Positions 8,356 to 17,333 of a DNA stretch of 64,000 nucleotides are shown here, in pieces. The stretch comes from Variovorax sp. OAS795 (GTDB taxonomy: Bacteria; Pseudomonadota; Gammaproteobacteria; Burkholderiales; Burkholderiaceae_C). The DNA is taken from contig NZ_JBEPOH010000001.1 in assembly GCF_040546685.1 (NCBI RefSeq), positions 248,001 through 312,000 of the forward strand. Direction: 5' to 3'. Position 1 is the stretch's first letter. Every line of letters begins with the position of its first letter. The position numbers and the translations under genes are program-made. The notes under the pieces are model-generated. The model was not told where the DNA came from and ran no database searches. It was given only the letters and a program-made list of their open reading frames with translations.

Positions 8356-9302
8356 TCGAAGTCCTCAAGCCCGGTGCCCTGTCGACCTTTCAAGACCTGG
8401 GCCGCTTCGGCCACCAGCACCATGGCATTCCGGTCTCCGGCGTCATGGACGAACGCTCGCACCGGCTGGCATGCATGCTGGTCGGCAACCCGCCCTCGGA
8501 AGCCACGCTGGAGGTCACGCTGCTCGGCCCCACGCTGAGGTTCGAGGTGCCCGCCGTGATTGCCGTGTGCGGTGCAGACCTGGGAGCCACGCTCGGTGGC
8601 AGGGCATTGCCGCTCGGCGCACCGGTTTCGGTGGCCGCGGGCGACCTGCTCGCCTTCGGCAAGCGGGCCAACGGATTGCGCGCCTACATCGCGGTGGCCG
8701 GCGGCTACGCGCTCCGGCCGGTCATGGGCAGCACGAGCACCTACGTTCGCGGCGGCTTCGGCGGCGCGCAAGGCGGTCCGCTGCAAAAGGGTGACCGCAT
8801 CGCGCTCGGCGGCGCGCCCACGCCCGCTTTGCCGCCGGGCGCAAGCGGCTTCACGTTCCCGGACGAAGTGCAGCGTGCACCCGGGGCGCCGATCCGCATC
8901 GTCCCCGGCAGGGAGTGGGAGGCATTCGAGCCCCAGGCGCACCGTGCCATGGCCGAGCAGGTCTTCCGCGTCAGTCCGCGCTCCGATCGCATGGGCTATC
9001 GACTGGAATGCGAGCCCTTGCGCTTGCTGGAGCCCCTGGAGCTGCAGTCCGAGGCGGTGGGCTTCGGGACCGTCCAGGTTCCACCGGACGGGCATCCGAT
9101 CGTCTTGCTGGCGGACCGCCAGACCACGGGCGGCTACCCCCGCATCGCGAATGTCGCGGCAGTCGATCTTCCGTGCATGGCGCAGCTCATTGCCGGCGAG
9201 CCGGTGCGCTTCGAATGGATCTCGCTGGACGCAGCCCAGGCGCTTGCGGTGGCGCAGGGCAAGATCTTCCGGACGATGGAGGCAGGCCGTGGCGTCCATT
9301 GA
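8352..9302 (+). CDS. pxpC: PxpC/KipA-family subunit (biotin-dependent carboxyltransferase domain 2)
   Basis: This 316-residue protein begins MIEVLKPGALSTFQDLGRFG and contains GIPVSGVMDERSHRLACML, both diagnostic of KipA/allophanate hydrolase subunit 2. It forms the partner of PxpB. The ATG at 8352 lies inside the pxpB stop (ATGA), and the C-terminus overlaps the GTG start of pxpA, so the subunits are translated in a coupled manner. It is 5-oxoprolinase subunit C by family. The neighbouring biotin proteins leave open a true carboxyltransferase role on a small amide, lactam or acid. Confidence 0.88.
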   Translation: MIEVLKPGALSTFQDLGRFGHQHHGIPVSGVMDERSHRLACMLVGNPPSEATLEVTLLGPTLRFEVPAVIAVCGADLGATLGGRALPLGAPVSVAAGDLLAFGKRANGLRAYIAVAGGYALRPVMGSTSTYVRGGFGGAQGGPLQKGDRIALGGAPTPALPPGASGFTFPDEVQRAPGAPIRIVPGREWEAFEPQAHRAMAEQVFRVSPRSDRMGYRLECEPLRLLEPLELQSEAVGFGTVQVPPDGHPIVLLADRQTTGGYPRIANVAAVDLPCMAQLIAGEPVRFEWISLDAAQALAVAQGKIFRTMEAGRGVH

Positions 9303-10101
9303 CTTCAACAGCGACGTGGGCGAGAGCTACGGGGTCTACCGGCTCGGCGACGACGCGGCGGTGCTGGACCACGTGACCTCCGCCAACGTGGCCTGCGGCA
9401 TGCACGCCGGAGACCCGCAGACCATCGCCGCGACCGTCGCGCTGGCAGTCGCCCGAGGCGTGTCGATCGGGGCGCATCCCGGCTTTGCCGATCTCCAGGG
9501 ATTCGGACGGCGGCCGATGCAACTGGGGCGCGATGAGCTGCACCACCTGGTGGTCTACCAGATCGGCGCCCTGCAAGCCTTTTGCACGGCGGCCGGAACG
9601 CGCCTGGCGCACGTCAAGACACATGGCGCGCTCTACAACATGGCGGCGCGCGATCCGGCAATGGCGCGCGCTGTGGCGGACGCCGTGCGTGCCGTGGATC
9701 CGCAGCTGGTCTTCTACGGCCTTGCCGGGTCTGAGCTGGTCCGCAGTGCCCGGGAGGCGGGACTCGCCGTGGCCGAAGAAGTGTTCGCGGACCGCAGCTA
9801 CCAGGACGACGGCGCCCTGACGCCGCGATCGCACCCCGGTGCCCTGATCACCGACATCCGGCAATCCGTGGCGCAGGTGCTGCGCATGGTTCGCTCGGGC
9901 GTGGTGCGTTCGGTCCACGGCGTGGACGTGCCGGTGCGGCCCGACACGCTGTGCATCCATGGCGACCAACCCGACGCCGCAAATTTTGCGCGCGCGATCC
10001 GCCAGGCACTCGAAGCGGAGGGCGTGTCCGTTCGACCAGCGAGCCGACGCGCCATCGCCCTCGGGCCGGCTTCCCCCCTCACCCCTGGAGCCCACGCATG
10101 A
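9289..10101 (+). CDS. pxpA: PxpA (LamB/YcsF family) 5-oxoprolinase subunit
   Basis: This 270-residue LamB/YcsF-family protein opens IDFNSDVGESYGVYRLGDDA and has NVACGMHAGDPQTI and the later HVKTHGALYN, all conserved in the family. PxpA supplies the TIM-barrel subunit of prokaryotic 5-oxoprolinase. The start is the GTG at 9289, preceded by GGAGG at 9278-9282 inside pxpC, giving a 14-base overlap. It ends in an overlap with the biotin-carrier gene. Together with PxpB and PxpC it forms the core of this cassette. Confidence 0.9.
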   Translation: MASIDFNSDVGESYGVYRLGDDAAVLDHVTSANVACGMHAGDPQTIAATVALAVARGVSIGAHPGFADLQGFGRRPMQLGRDELHHLVVYQIGALQAFCTAAGTRLAHVKTHGALYNMAARDPAMARAVADAVRAVDPQLVFYGLAGSELVRSAREAGLAVAEEVFADRSYQDDGALTPRSHPGALITDIRQSVAQVLRMVRSGVVRSVHGVDVPVRPDTLCIHGDQPDAANFARAIRQALEAEGVSVRPASRRAIALGPASPLTPGAHA

Positions 10102-10325
10102 GCCAAGAGATCGAGATCCGCACAGACACCGCAGGCACGCTCCTGAAAATCGTTGCCGCGCCGAATGCACCTCTGGCCGCGGGGGACGACATCGCGATCA
10201 TGGAGTCCATGAAGATGGAGATTCCGCTGCAGGCGCCGGCAGCGGGATTCGTCGCCGAGTTCTTCTTCGACGAGGGGGCATTGCTTGAAGAAGATGCCGT
10301 CCTCGCGCGCTTCGTGGCCAGTTGA
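10098..10325 (+). CDS. Minimal biotin/lipoyl carrier protein (AccB-like)
   Basis: This 75-residue protein is a bare biotinyl domain. The acceptor site is IMESMKMEIP with the modified lysine at 39. The usual alanine of EAMKM is replaced by serine. It lacks the long Ala/Pro-rich N-terminus of AccB. The ATG at 10098 follows GGAG at 10087-10090 and overlaps the pxpA stop. It should be the carboxyl carrier charged by the biotin carboxylase five genes upstream and presented to PxpB/PxpC. Confidence 0.9.
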   Translation: MSQEIEIRTDTAGTLLKIVAAPNAPLAAGDDIAIMESMKMEIPLQAPAAGFVAEFFFDEGALLEEDAVLARFVAS

Positions 10326-10471
10326 CGCCGTTGCGGCGGCGCGCTGCAGCCAGCCCCGCCGCTAGCGACACCCCCTCGTACCCACCCCATTCGAAACGGG
10401 CGACGCGTCGCCCGGGACGAGCCGCGGCCTTCCCGGAGGCCATTTGATCCCTCCCACATGCTGGAGAAAAA

Positions 10472-11824
10472 ATGAACACTTCCCAAACGATGGGCTTGCC
10501 CGAGGGGCCGGGCGCACGGCCGGCGCATGCCTTCTCCAACGATGCGGTGGACCCGCTTGCCAGGGCGACTGCGCGCAAGGCGGCCCTTGCCGCGTCCGTG
10601 GGAACCGCCATCGAGTACTACGAGTTCGGCGTCTACGGCTACATGGCCGCCACCATCGGCCCGCTGTTCTTCCCGAGCACCGATGCGACCGCGTCGCTGC
10701 TGGCCATTCTTGCCGTCTTCGGAAGCGCGTTCCTGATGCGGCCGATCGGCGGCATTGTCCTGGGCCGCCTGGGTGACCGGATCGGCCGGCGCGGCATCCT
10801 GCTCGTCACGGTGATCGGCATGGGCATTGCCACCGCGGCCATCGGCCTCTTGCCCGTGGCCTCGACCGCGGGCATTGCCGCGCCCATCCTGCTGCTCGCC
10901 ATACGCCTCGTGCAGGGCTTCTTCGCCGGGGGCGAAGTCACGGGCGCAGCCGCTTACGTGGCAGAGTCGGCGCCTCGCGGCAAGCGGGGCTTCTACGGCG
11001 CCTTCACGCCGGTGGGCGTTGCCGTGGGAGGCGCCCTGGCTGCCGCGGCATGCGGCCTGACCTCCGCCCTGTTGAGCGCCGAGCAGATGCAGCAATGGGG
11101 CTGGCGAATTCCGTTCCTGCTTGCGATACCGATGGTGATCGTGTCGACCGCCGTCAGGCGCCGGGTCGAGGAATCCGCGGCATTCCAGGAGTTCCAGGCA
11201 CACAACGAACCGACCAAGGCACCACTGCGCGAAGTGCTGACGCAACATGCGTCGAAGGTGCTGAAGGTGACGGCACTGGCGTTCGGCCAGAACGTCGGCT
11301 ACTGGGTGGGCCTGGTCTTCATGAACATCTATCTGACCACCTACCTCAAGTACGACAAGACGACCGTCTACTGGATCATGGCCGCGGTCGGCGTGACCAT
11401 GGCCATCCTCATGCCGTTCTGGGGCGGCCTCTCGGACCGCTGGGGCCGTCGCCGTGTTCTGGGGATCGGCTTCCTGGGGTACATGGTCCTGGTCTGGCCC
11501 ATGATGATCCTGATGGACCAGCAAAGCATCGGCCTCGCGGCGCTGGCGATGTTCATCATTGCCTTGCCTCTGCCCATCGTGCAGTCGGTCGGCTATCCGA
11601 CCTATGCGGAGCAGTTTCCGACCCGCATCCGATACACCGGCATGGCATTCAGCTTCAACATCGGCGCGATCCTCGGAGGCGGCGTGACACCGTATGTGGC
11701 CACGAGCCTGATTGCCTCGACCGGCAACCTGAAATCCCCCGCGATCCTGCTGATTGCCGCGGCGATCTTCAGCCTGCTTGCCTTGCTGACGGTGCGGGAA
11801 ACCTCAAAGGATCGTCTCGCCTAG
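10472..11824 (+). CDS. MFS transporter, metabolite:H+ symporter (MHS) family
   Basis: This 450-residue, 12-helix permease has the signature RLGDRIGRRGILLVTVIGMG between helices 2 and 3. The C-terminal half has FPTRIRYTGMAFSFNIG, typical of the proline/betaine, shikimate and dicarboxylate MHS carriers. It would import an organic acid or zwitterion with protons across the inner membrane. GGAGAAAAA precedes the ATG at 10472. It follows the Pxp/biotin cassette by 146 bases on the same strand, so it is a good candidate importer for that cassette's substrate. Confidence 0.9.
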   Translation: MNTSQTMGLPEGPGARPAHAFSNDAVDPLARATARKAALAASVGTAIEYYEFGVYGYMAATIGPLFFPSTDATASLLAILAVFGSAFLMRPIGGIVLGRLGDRIGRRGILLVTVIGMGIATAAIGLLPVASTAGIAAPILLLAIRLVQGFFAGGEVTGAAAYVAESAPRGKRGFYGAFTPVGVAVGGALAAAACGLTSALLSAEQMQQWGWRIPFLLAIPMVIVSTAVRRRVEESAAFQEFQAHNEPTKAPLREVLTQHASKVLKVTALAFGQNVGYWVGLVFMNIYLTTYLKYDKTTVYWIMAAVGVTMAILMPFWGGLSDRWGRRRVLGIGFLGYMVLVWPMMILMDQQSIGLAALAMFIIALPLPIVQSVGYPTYAEQFPTRIRYTGMAFSFNIGAILGGGVTPYVATSLIASTGNLKSPAILLIAAAIFSLLALLTVRETSKDRLA

Positions 11825-12006
11825 GCGGATGCGGCCGCGGCCCTCGCCAGTGGAGGGCGACCCACAGGCACATGCAAGTCCGGCCATATCGCTTGCGGAA
11901 AATCTCATTGGATGTGGTGGGCGAATCTGGAAAGAATCACGCCGCGATCGGCCCCGGTTCACTCGACCCGGCCCGGCTCGCCCCTTCCAGAAGAAAGATT
12001 CTCCGA

Positions 12007-13137
12007 ATGCCGACCCTCCTTCGCGCAAAACGCCTCTCGACGGCCATCGCCGGCGCCATCTTCATGACGTTCGCGCACGGCGGCCAGTTCGTCGTGGGCC
12101 AGGTGGGACCGATGTCGGGCCTGGAAGCCAGCCAGGGGCGTGCCTATGCCGCGGGCATGCAACTGCTTTTCGACACGGTCAACAAGGCCGGAGGTGCGAA
12201 CGGCAACACCTTCGTATTGGCAAGCCGGGACGACGGTGGCCGGCCCGAAGACACGGTCAACGTGACGAGGCGGCTCATTGCCGAAGAGAGGCCGCTGGTA
12301 CTGGCTGGCTATTTCGGCAACCGGAACATCGCCAGCCTGGTGGATTCCGGCATTCTCGAGAAAGAGAAGATCGCGCTGGTGGGATACCGCGCAGCCGACC
12401 TCCGGATCAGTACGCCCTACCTCTACAGCATCCGCGCGGGCCTGCACGACGAGCTCGGCAAGATCACGGAGCATCTCGCCACCATCGGCGTCACGCGTCT
12501 CGGGCTGTTCTACGAGGATGGGCCCGACGCCGGCGGCGTTGTTGCCGCATCGGACGAAGCGGCCGCAAAGGCACACGTGGCCATCGTCGCCAAGGCCTCG
12601 TATCCACCGGGCACCGCCCGCGTCGGCCCGGCCGTCGAGCTGCTGGCCAAGGCAGCGCCGCAGGCGATCGTCATGGTGTCGAACGGCGCGCCCGCAGCCG
12701 CTTTCATCGAGCAATACCGCGCAGGCGGCGGGTCTGCGCAGCTGTTCGCAAGCTCCAGCGCCGAAATCGAGCAATTGTCCAAGCGCCTGGGCAAGGAACA
12801 GATGCAGGGCGTGGCCATCGCCCAGGTGACGCCCAGCCCGTATCGAATTTCAAGCCGGCTCGCGAAAGAGCTCAATGACGCCGTGGACCGGGCAGGCCAT
12901 CCGGACGCATCCGTGAGTTTCGCCATGATGGAAGGCTTCATCGCGGCGAAGGTGATCGTGGAGGCGGTCCGGCGGCAGAACGCGAAGGTCAGCCGCGAAG
13001 GCATGCCCGCAGCGCTCGACGGCATCGGCAACTACGACGCGGGCGGCTACGTCGTCGGCTTCAGGCACGGGATGCATGTCGGATCGAGCTTCGTCGAACT
13101 CTCGATCGTCAGCAGCGCGGGCAGGATCAGGCAGTAG
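12007..13137 (+). CDS. Branched-chain amino acid type (LivK-like) periplasmic binding protein
   Basis: This 376-residue protein belongs to the type I periplasmic binding fold. It has a moderately hydrophobic N-terminal signal and the typical opening VGQVGPMSGLEASQGRAYAA. It would bind an amino acid or aromatic acid for a Liv-type ABC transporter. No liv genes follow it directly; the nearest set is the minus-strand livHMGF group at 19.9-23.1 kb. The ATG at 12007 has AGAAAGA upstream. It follows the MFS gene by 182 bases and may be the last gene of the Pxp block. Confidence 0.85.
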   Translation: MPTLLRAKRLSTAIAGAIFMTFAHGGQFVVGQVGPMSGLEASQGRAYAAGMQLLFDTVNKAGGANGNTFVLASRDDGGRPEDTVNVTRRLIAEERPLVLAGYFGNRNIASLVDSGILEKEKIALVGYRAADLRISTPYLYSIRAGLHDELGKITEHLATIGVTRLGLFYEDGPDAGGVVAASDEAAAKAHVAIVAKASYPPGTARVGPAVELLAKAAPQAIVMVSNGAPAAAFIEQYRAGGGSAQLFASSSAEIEQLSKRLGKEQMQGVAIAQVTPSPYRISSRLAKELNDAVDRAGHPDASVSFAMMEGFIAAKVIVEAVRRQNAKVSREGMPAALDGIGNYDAGGYVVGFRHGMHVGSSFVELSIVSSAGRIRQ

Positions 13138-13188
13138 CACGCCGGCGTCATCCGCCAGCCGCACCGGTGGCCTCCTGAACCATGCGCA

Positions 13189-14181
13189 TCAGTCCAGATG
13201 CGCGCCGACTTTCTTGATGACCTCGGCGAACCGGGACGATTCATCGGAAATATGCTGGGCGAACTCGGTGGGCGTTGCGAGGAAGGGCTCGTAGCCGAAA
13301 GCAGCGAACTTGTCGCGGACATCCGGCTCACGCAGCGCCTTCTCGACATCGCGGCGGATCTTTTCGACGACCGCCGGGGAAACGCCGCGCGGTGCGGCGA
13401 AAGCCGTCCAGCCCGCGACCTCGAACCCCGCGGGCCCGCCCGCTTCCGAGACGGTCGGCACGTCCTTGTATGCCGCGAGCCTGCGGGGCGCCGCAATCGC
13501 GAGAAACTTGAGCTTGCCGCCACGGTGGAGCGGTCCGGCGGTGGCGATGGTCCCCATCGCAAAGCTCAGTTCACCGGTGGCGACACCGCTGTAGAGCTGG
13601 TTCGTCTCCTTGTAGACGACGTGCTGCATCTGGGTGCCCGTCATCGTTTCGAGGAGCGCCGATCCCAGGTGTGCGGGGTTGCCGACCGACCAGGAGCCAT
13701 AGCTCAGCCTGCCCGGGTTCGCCTTGGCATCGGCGACCAGGTCGGCCACGCTGCGGTACTTGCTGTCGGCTGAAACCGTGATGAAGAAATAGGTCTTGAA
13801 CAGCGGCGCGATGAGCTCGAAATCCTTGTTGCCGTCGAAGGGCAGCTTCTTGAAGAGATGCGGGTACGCCGTCAGGTGCACGTTCTCCAGGTGGACCAGG
13901 TCGTGCCCGTCGGTCGCGCCGCGCTTGAAGGCATTGATGGCGATGAACCCGTTGCCGCCCGGCTTGTTGTCGACGGTGACGGGCTGGCCCCAGGCGCGTG
14001 CGAGCTTGTCCGCGACAAGGCGCGCCACGCCGTCGGGCCCGCTGCCGACGGGGAACGGACTGATCAATCGCACCGGCCGTGTGGGAAACGGCGGCTCCTG
14101 CGCGAAAGCGGCCGCCGCGGGGAGCAAACAGGCCGCAGCGGCAAGCGCGGTCCGGCGGCTGATGGTGATGGGCGTTTTCAC
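13189..14181 (-). CDS. TctC/Bug-family periplasmic substrate-binding protein
   Basis: This 330-residue receptor has a twin-arginine-like signal (ISRRTALAAAACLLPAAAAF) and the Bug opening FPTRPVRLISPFPVGSGPDG. It probably binds a carboxylate or aromatic acid in the periplasm. It is the last gene of the long minus-strand catabolic run and converges with the Liv-type receptor at 13137. TctA/TctB partners are absent. The run already carries a Liv transporter with its own receptor, so it has two classes of periplasmic binding protein. Confidence 0.9.
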   Translation of the reverse strand: MKTPITISRRTALAAAACLLPAAAAFAQEPPFPTRPVRLISPFPVGSGPDGVARLVADKLARAWGQPVTVDNKPGGNGFIAINAFKRGATDGHDLVHLENVHLTAYPHLFKKLPFDGNKDFELIAPLFKTYFFITVSADSKYRSVADLVADAKANPGRLSYGSWSVGNPAHLGSALLETMTGTQMQHVVYKETNQLYSGVATGELSFAMGTIATAGPLHRGGKLKFLAIAAPRRLAAYKDVPTVSEAGGPAGFEVAGWTAFAAPRGVSPAVVEKIRRDVEKALREPDVRDKFAAFGYEPFLATPTEFAQHISDESSRFAEVIKKVGAHLD

Positions 14182-14251
14182 TCGGTTTGCTCCTGGTTGT
14201 TGTCGTTGTCGTGAAGAAAATCGCTTCAGGCCGGCCTCGTGGCGCCGGCGA

Positions 14252-14839
14252 TCAAGCCGGCACGGCGCTCGGATGCAGCGGATGGCCGGCCGTCATCCGG
14301 GCCGCCACGGAGGCCACGCGCTCGCCGAACAGGCGCGCCGTCTCCAGGTCGCCCGCCGCCATCTCGCCGGCGCTTGCATCCGAGGGCGACTGGGCAATGG
14401 CACCGCTGAACGACACGAGGTAGTTCACGTCATCCCGCTTCGCGGCCTTGGTGTTGCTGGGCATCAACCCCTGGCTGACCCAGATCATCCCGTGCTGCAT
14501 GGCCATCGTGAACAGCGCATTCAGCGCGGCGTGCTTGTCGCCGTTCAATCCGGCACTGTTGGTGAAGCCGGCGGCGATCTTGTCCTTCCATTCCTGCGCG
14601 TACCAGTACTTGGACGAGCCATCGGCGAATTTCTTGAACTGCCAGCTGACGTTGCCCATGTAGGTCGGCGTGCCGAAGATGATCGCGTCGGCGGCCTTGA
14701 GCTGCTCCCAGCCGCCGGCCGGGAGGTTGCCCTCGGCGTCGATGGCGATCAGCGCCGCGCCGGCGCCTTGCGCCACGGCCTGCGCCATGCGCTGGGTGTG
14801 GCCGTAGCCGGAGTGGAAGACGACTGCAATGGTTGGCAT
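14252..14839 (-). CDS. Flavodoxin-like NAD(P)H:quinone oxidoreductase (WrbA-like)
   Basis: This 195-residue flavodoxin-fold protein has the FMN phosphate loop HSGYGHTQRMA at residues 9-19 and GTPTYMGNVSWQFKKF near 56-71, as in WrbA-type and NADPH-dependent FMN reductases. It probably reduces quinones by two electrons, using FMN and NAD(P)H. In an aromatic-degrading cluster it could keep ring-hydroxylated intermediates in the hydroquinone form. It starts 38 bases after the FAH-family stop. Confidence 0.82.
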   Translation of the reverse strand: MPTIAVVFHSGYGHTQRMAQAVAQGAGAALIAIDAEGNLPAGGWEQLKAADAIIFGTPTYMGNVSWQFKKFADGSSKYWYAQEWKDKIAAGFTNSAGLNGDKHAALNALFTMAMQHGMIWVSQGLMPSNTKAAKRDDVNYLVSFSGAIAQSPSDASAGEMAAGDLETARLFGERVASVAARMTAGHPLHPSAVPA

Positions 14840-14876
14840 GCAAGATTCCTTTTGGTTTGTTTGTGGGTGGCGGATG

Positions 14877-15782
14877 TCAGGCAGGGGTGGCGTAGGAACT
14901 CAGGTCCTTGGCGACGAGCCGGTTTCTCAGTTCGCCCAGGCCGGTTGCGCGCACGACAACCAGATCGCCCTCCTTGAGGAACACGGGCGGTGTCCGTGCA
15001 TTGCCGATCCCGCTGGGGGTGCCCGTGAGGAGCACGTCGCCCGGTTTCAGAGTCATGCCGAACGAGAGTTCGCTCACCAGCTCGGCAATGCCGAATGCCA
15101 TCTGCGATGCACTCGCCTGCTGCATGACCGCGCCGTTCAGTTCGCACTCGAGCGTGATAGCGGGCAGTTCGGCGTCGTCGCGCAGCGTGAGCCAGGGGCC
15201 GAGGGGCATGGTGCCGTCGATGCTCTTGCCCTTGAGCCACTGGCCGCCGTGCCGGCGTTGCAGGTCGCGTTGCGAGATATCGTTGGCGAGGCAGTAGCCG
15301 AACACGTGCGCCATCGCGTGCTCGCGAGGGATGCTGCGCCCTTCCTTGCCGATGACGAGCGCGATTTCGGCCTCGTAGTCCCACTTGCTCGAGATGGCAG
15401 GGTCGAACGCGATGTCGTCGTGCGGCCCGATCAGCACGTCCGGGCCCTTGGTGAAGAAGGTCGGCGCTTCGGGCTTGGGCACGTCCTGCCCTTCGCGCTT
15501 GCCCTCGCTCTCGTGGAAGTGGTCCCAGTAGTTCCAGCCCGTGCACAGCACGTCGCGGCGCAATCGGCGCACCGGCGACAGGAGCCGCAGCTCGGAGAGT
15601 GCGATGCCCTCGGATTGCGCAGACTCGCAGAGCTTGCGCAAAGCCGGAACAGCGAGGTCGCACGCTTCGATCACGCGTTGCATGTCACCGAACTCGCGCG
15701 GCGCCAGCACGGCGTTGCCGTCGGCGCGCAGGCAGGCGAGGCGCTCCTCGCCGGTGCGCAATTCAACAGTTCCAAGTTTCAA
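14877..15782 (-). CDS. Fumarylacetoacetate hydrolase (FAH) family protein
   Basis: This 301-residue protein has the FAH catalytic domain in its C-terminal two thirds. Visible are NYWDHFHES, KWDYEAEIALVIGK with acidic metal ligands, GYCLANDISQRDLQ and the ending GDVLLTGTPSGIG. Relatives are fumarylpyruvate hydrolases, 2-oxo-hept-3-ene-dioate hydratases/isomerases and 4-oxalocrotonate decarboxylases, which act after aromatic ring cleavage. It follows the ALDH by 9 bases. It should process the ring-cleavage product made in this cluster. The exact reaction is not decidable by eye. Confidence 0.87.
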   Translation of the reverse strand: MKLGTVELRTGEERLACLRADGNAVLAPREFGDMQRVIEACDLAVPALRKLCESAQSEGIALSELRLLSPVRRLRRDVLCTGWNYWDHFHESEGKREGQDVPKPEAPTFFTKGPDVLIGPHDDIAFDPAISSKWDYEAEIALVIGKEGRSIPREHAMAHVFGYCLANDISQRDLQRRHGGQWLKGKSIDGTMPLGPWLTLRDDAELPAITLECELNGAVMQQASASQMAFGIAELVSELSFGMTLKPGDVLLTGTPSGIGNARTPPVFLKEGDLVVVRATGLGELRNRLVAKDLSSYATPA

Positions 15783-15791
15783 GATTCTTCC

Positions 15792-17321
15792 TCAGAGCTT
15801 GAGACGGCTGCCCCAGGGCGACTCGCCGCCCCAGTTGATGCACACGCTCTGCCGCCGCATGTAGCCTTTCCAGGCATCGGACCCGGCCGTTCTGCCGCCG
15901 CCCGTTTCTTTCTCGCCGCCGAACGCCGCACCGATGTCGGCGCCCGTCGTCCCCATGTTGACCTTGGCAATGCCGCAATCGCTGCCCGCAGCCGAGAGGA
16001 ACAGCTCGATGTTGCCCAGGTTCGTGCTGTGGATCCCGGATGCCAGGCCTTGGGGCACGCCGTTGTGGATATCGATGGCTTGCTCGATGGTGTCGTAGGG
16101 CACCACGTACACGATGGGCGCAAACGTTTCATGCTGCACGCAAGGCCACTCCGGACGAACCTGCGTGATGAGCGTCGGCTCCACGTAATGGCCGGGACGG
16201 TCGATGCGACGGCCACCGAACACGACCTGGCCCCCGAGGGCGGCCGCCTCGCGCACAGCAGCTTCGAAGTGGCCCACGGCGGCCTTGTCCACGAGCGGCC
16301 CGACCACGGTGCCAGGTTCGCGGGGGTCGCCGATCCGGATCTGCGCAAAGGATTTCTTCAGCAGTTCCACGAGCTCGCCTTCGACCGAGCGGTGCACGAT
16401 CACGCGGCGCGTGCTGGTACAACGCTGCCCGGTGGTCCCCACGGCACCGAAGGTGATGCTGGACGCGGCCAGCTTGAGGTCCGCGGTCTCGTCCACGATG
16501 CAGCCATTGTTGCCCGAACACTCCAGCATGTAGCGCCGGCCGAGCGTGCGGCCCACCACGTCGGCCACCTTGCGGCCGACCGCCGTGGAGCCGGTGAACG
16601 AGACCAGCGCCACGCGCACATCGGACACGAGCAGTTCGGCCAGTTCGTTGGTCTCTGGAATGAAGATCGTGAACACGCCCTCGAGGCCCATTTCCTCCAT
16701 GGCGATGTTGCAGAGGTGCTGCAGCGCCAGGGCTGTGAGCGGCACCTTCGGGCTCGGCTTCCAGACCACCGTGTTGCCGCCGATCGCCGCGAGGAAACCG
16801 TTCTGCGCCCAGACCGCCGCCGGAAAGTTGTACGCCGAGATCACGCCCACCACGCCGAGCGGGAGCCACTGGTCGTACATGCGGTGCTTCGCGCGCTGCG
16901 ACTGCTGCGTGGAACCGTACAGCATGCGCGACTGGCCCGCCGCGAAGGTCGCCATGTCGACCAGTTCCTTCACTTCCGAGCGGGCCTCCATCAGCGACTT
17001 GCCGGTGTCGAGCGCGACGACGGCGGCCAGGCCTTCGAGGTGTTCGTCTGCGAGCTGGCCGATGCGCAGCACCAGTTCTCCGCGGCGCGGCGCCGGCACC
17101 ATGCGCCAGGACCGCTGCGTGGCGACCGCCGTGGCCATGACCGCCTCGTAGTCGAGGGCGTTGGCGCCGGCGACGCGGGACGTCACCGTGGCATCGGCCG
17201 GATTGACCGCGTCGATGAGCGCGCGGTCCCCGGTGGCGCTCCAGCGCCCGGGGCCGGAGCAGGCGCCTGCATGGATCGGCTGGATGCCGAATTGGCGCAG
17301 CACTTCTTGCGTGTCGAACAT
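15792..17321 (-). CDS. Aldehyde dehydrogenase (ALDH7-like; semialdehyde dehydrogenase)
   Basis: This 509-residue NAD(P)+ aldehyde dehydrogenase has its nucleophile in GAVGTTGQRCTSTRR and its NAD-binding loop in FTGSTAVGRKVAD. The overall pattern resembles ALDH7 (aminoadipate-semialdehyde type). The general-base region reads LECSGNN instead of the usual LELGGNN; the catalytic Glu is kept but Leu-Gly is replaced by Cys-Ser. With an extradiol-type VOC protein and RidA proteins nearby, a muconic or aminomuconic semialdehyde is a reasonable substrate. The cupin gene ends 12 bases upstream. Confidence 0.9.
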   Translation of the reverse strand: MFDTQEVLRQFGIQPIHAGACSGPGRWSATGDRALIDAVNPADATVTSRVAGANALDYEAVMATAVATQRSWRMVPAPRRGELVLRIGQLADEHLEGLAAVVALDTGKSLMEARSEVKELVDMATFAAGQSRMLYGSTQQSQRAKHRMYDQWLPLGVVGVISAYNFPAAVWAQNGFLAAIGGNTVVWKPSPKVPLTALALQHLCNIAMEEMGLEGVFTIFIPETNELAELLVSDVRVALVSFTGSTAVGRKVADVVGRTLGRRYMLECSGNNGCIVDETADLKLAASSITFGAVGTTGQRCTSTRRVIVHRSVEGELVELLKKSFAQIRIGDPREPGTVVGPLVDKAAVGHFEAAVREAAALGGQVVFGGRRIDRPGHYVEPTLITQVRPEWPCVQHETFAPIVYVVPYDTIEQAIDIHNGVPQGLASGIHSTNLGNIELFLSAAGSDCGIAKVNMGTTGADIGAAFGGEKETGGGRTAGSDAWKGYMRRQSVCINWGGESPWGSRLKL

Positions 17322-17333
17322 TGCGTGAGTTCC

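Noticed and set aside
10326..10360. GCCG-TTG-CGGC hairpin after the biotin carrier as terminator
   Set aside because: Four base pairs with no T-run; it is too weak, and the MFS gene may be cotranscribed.
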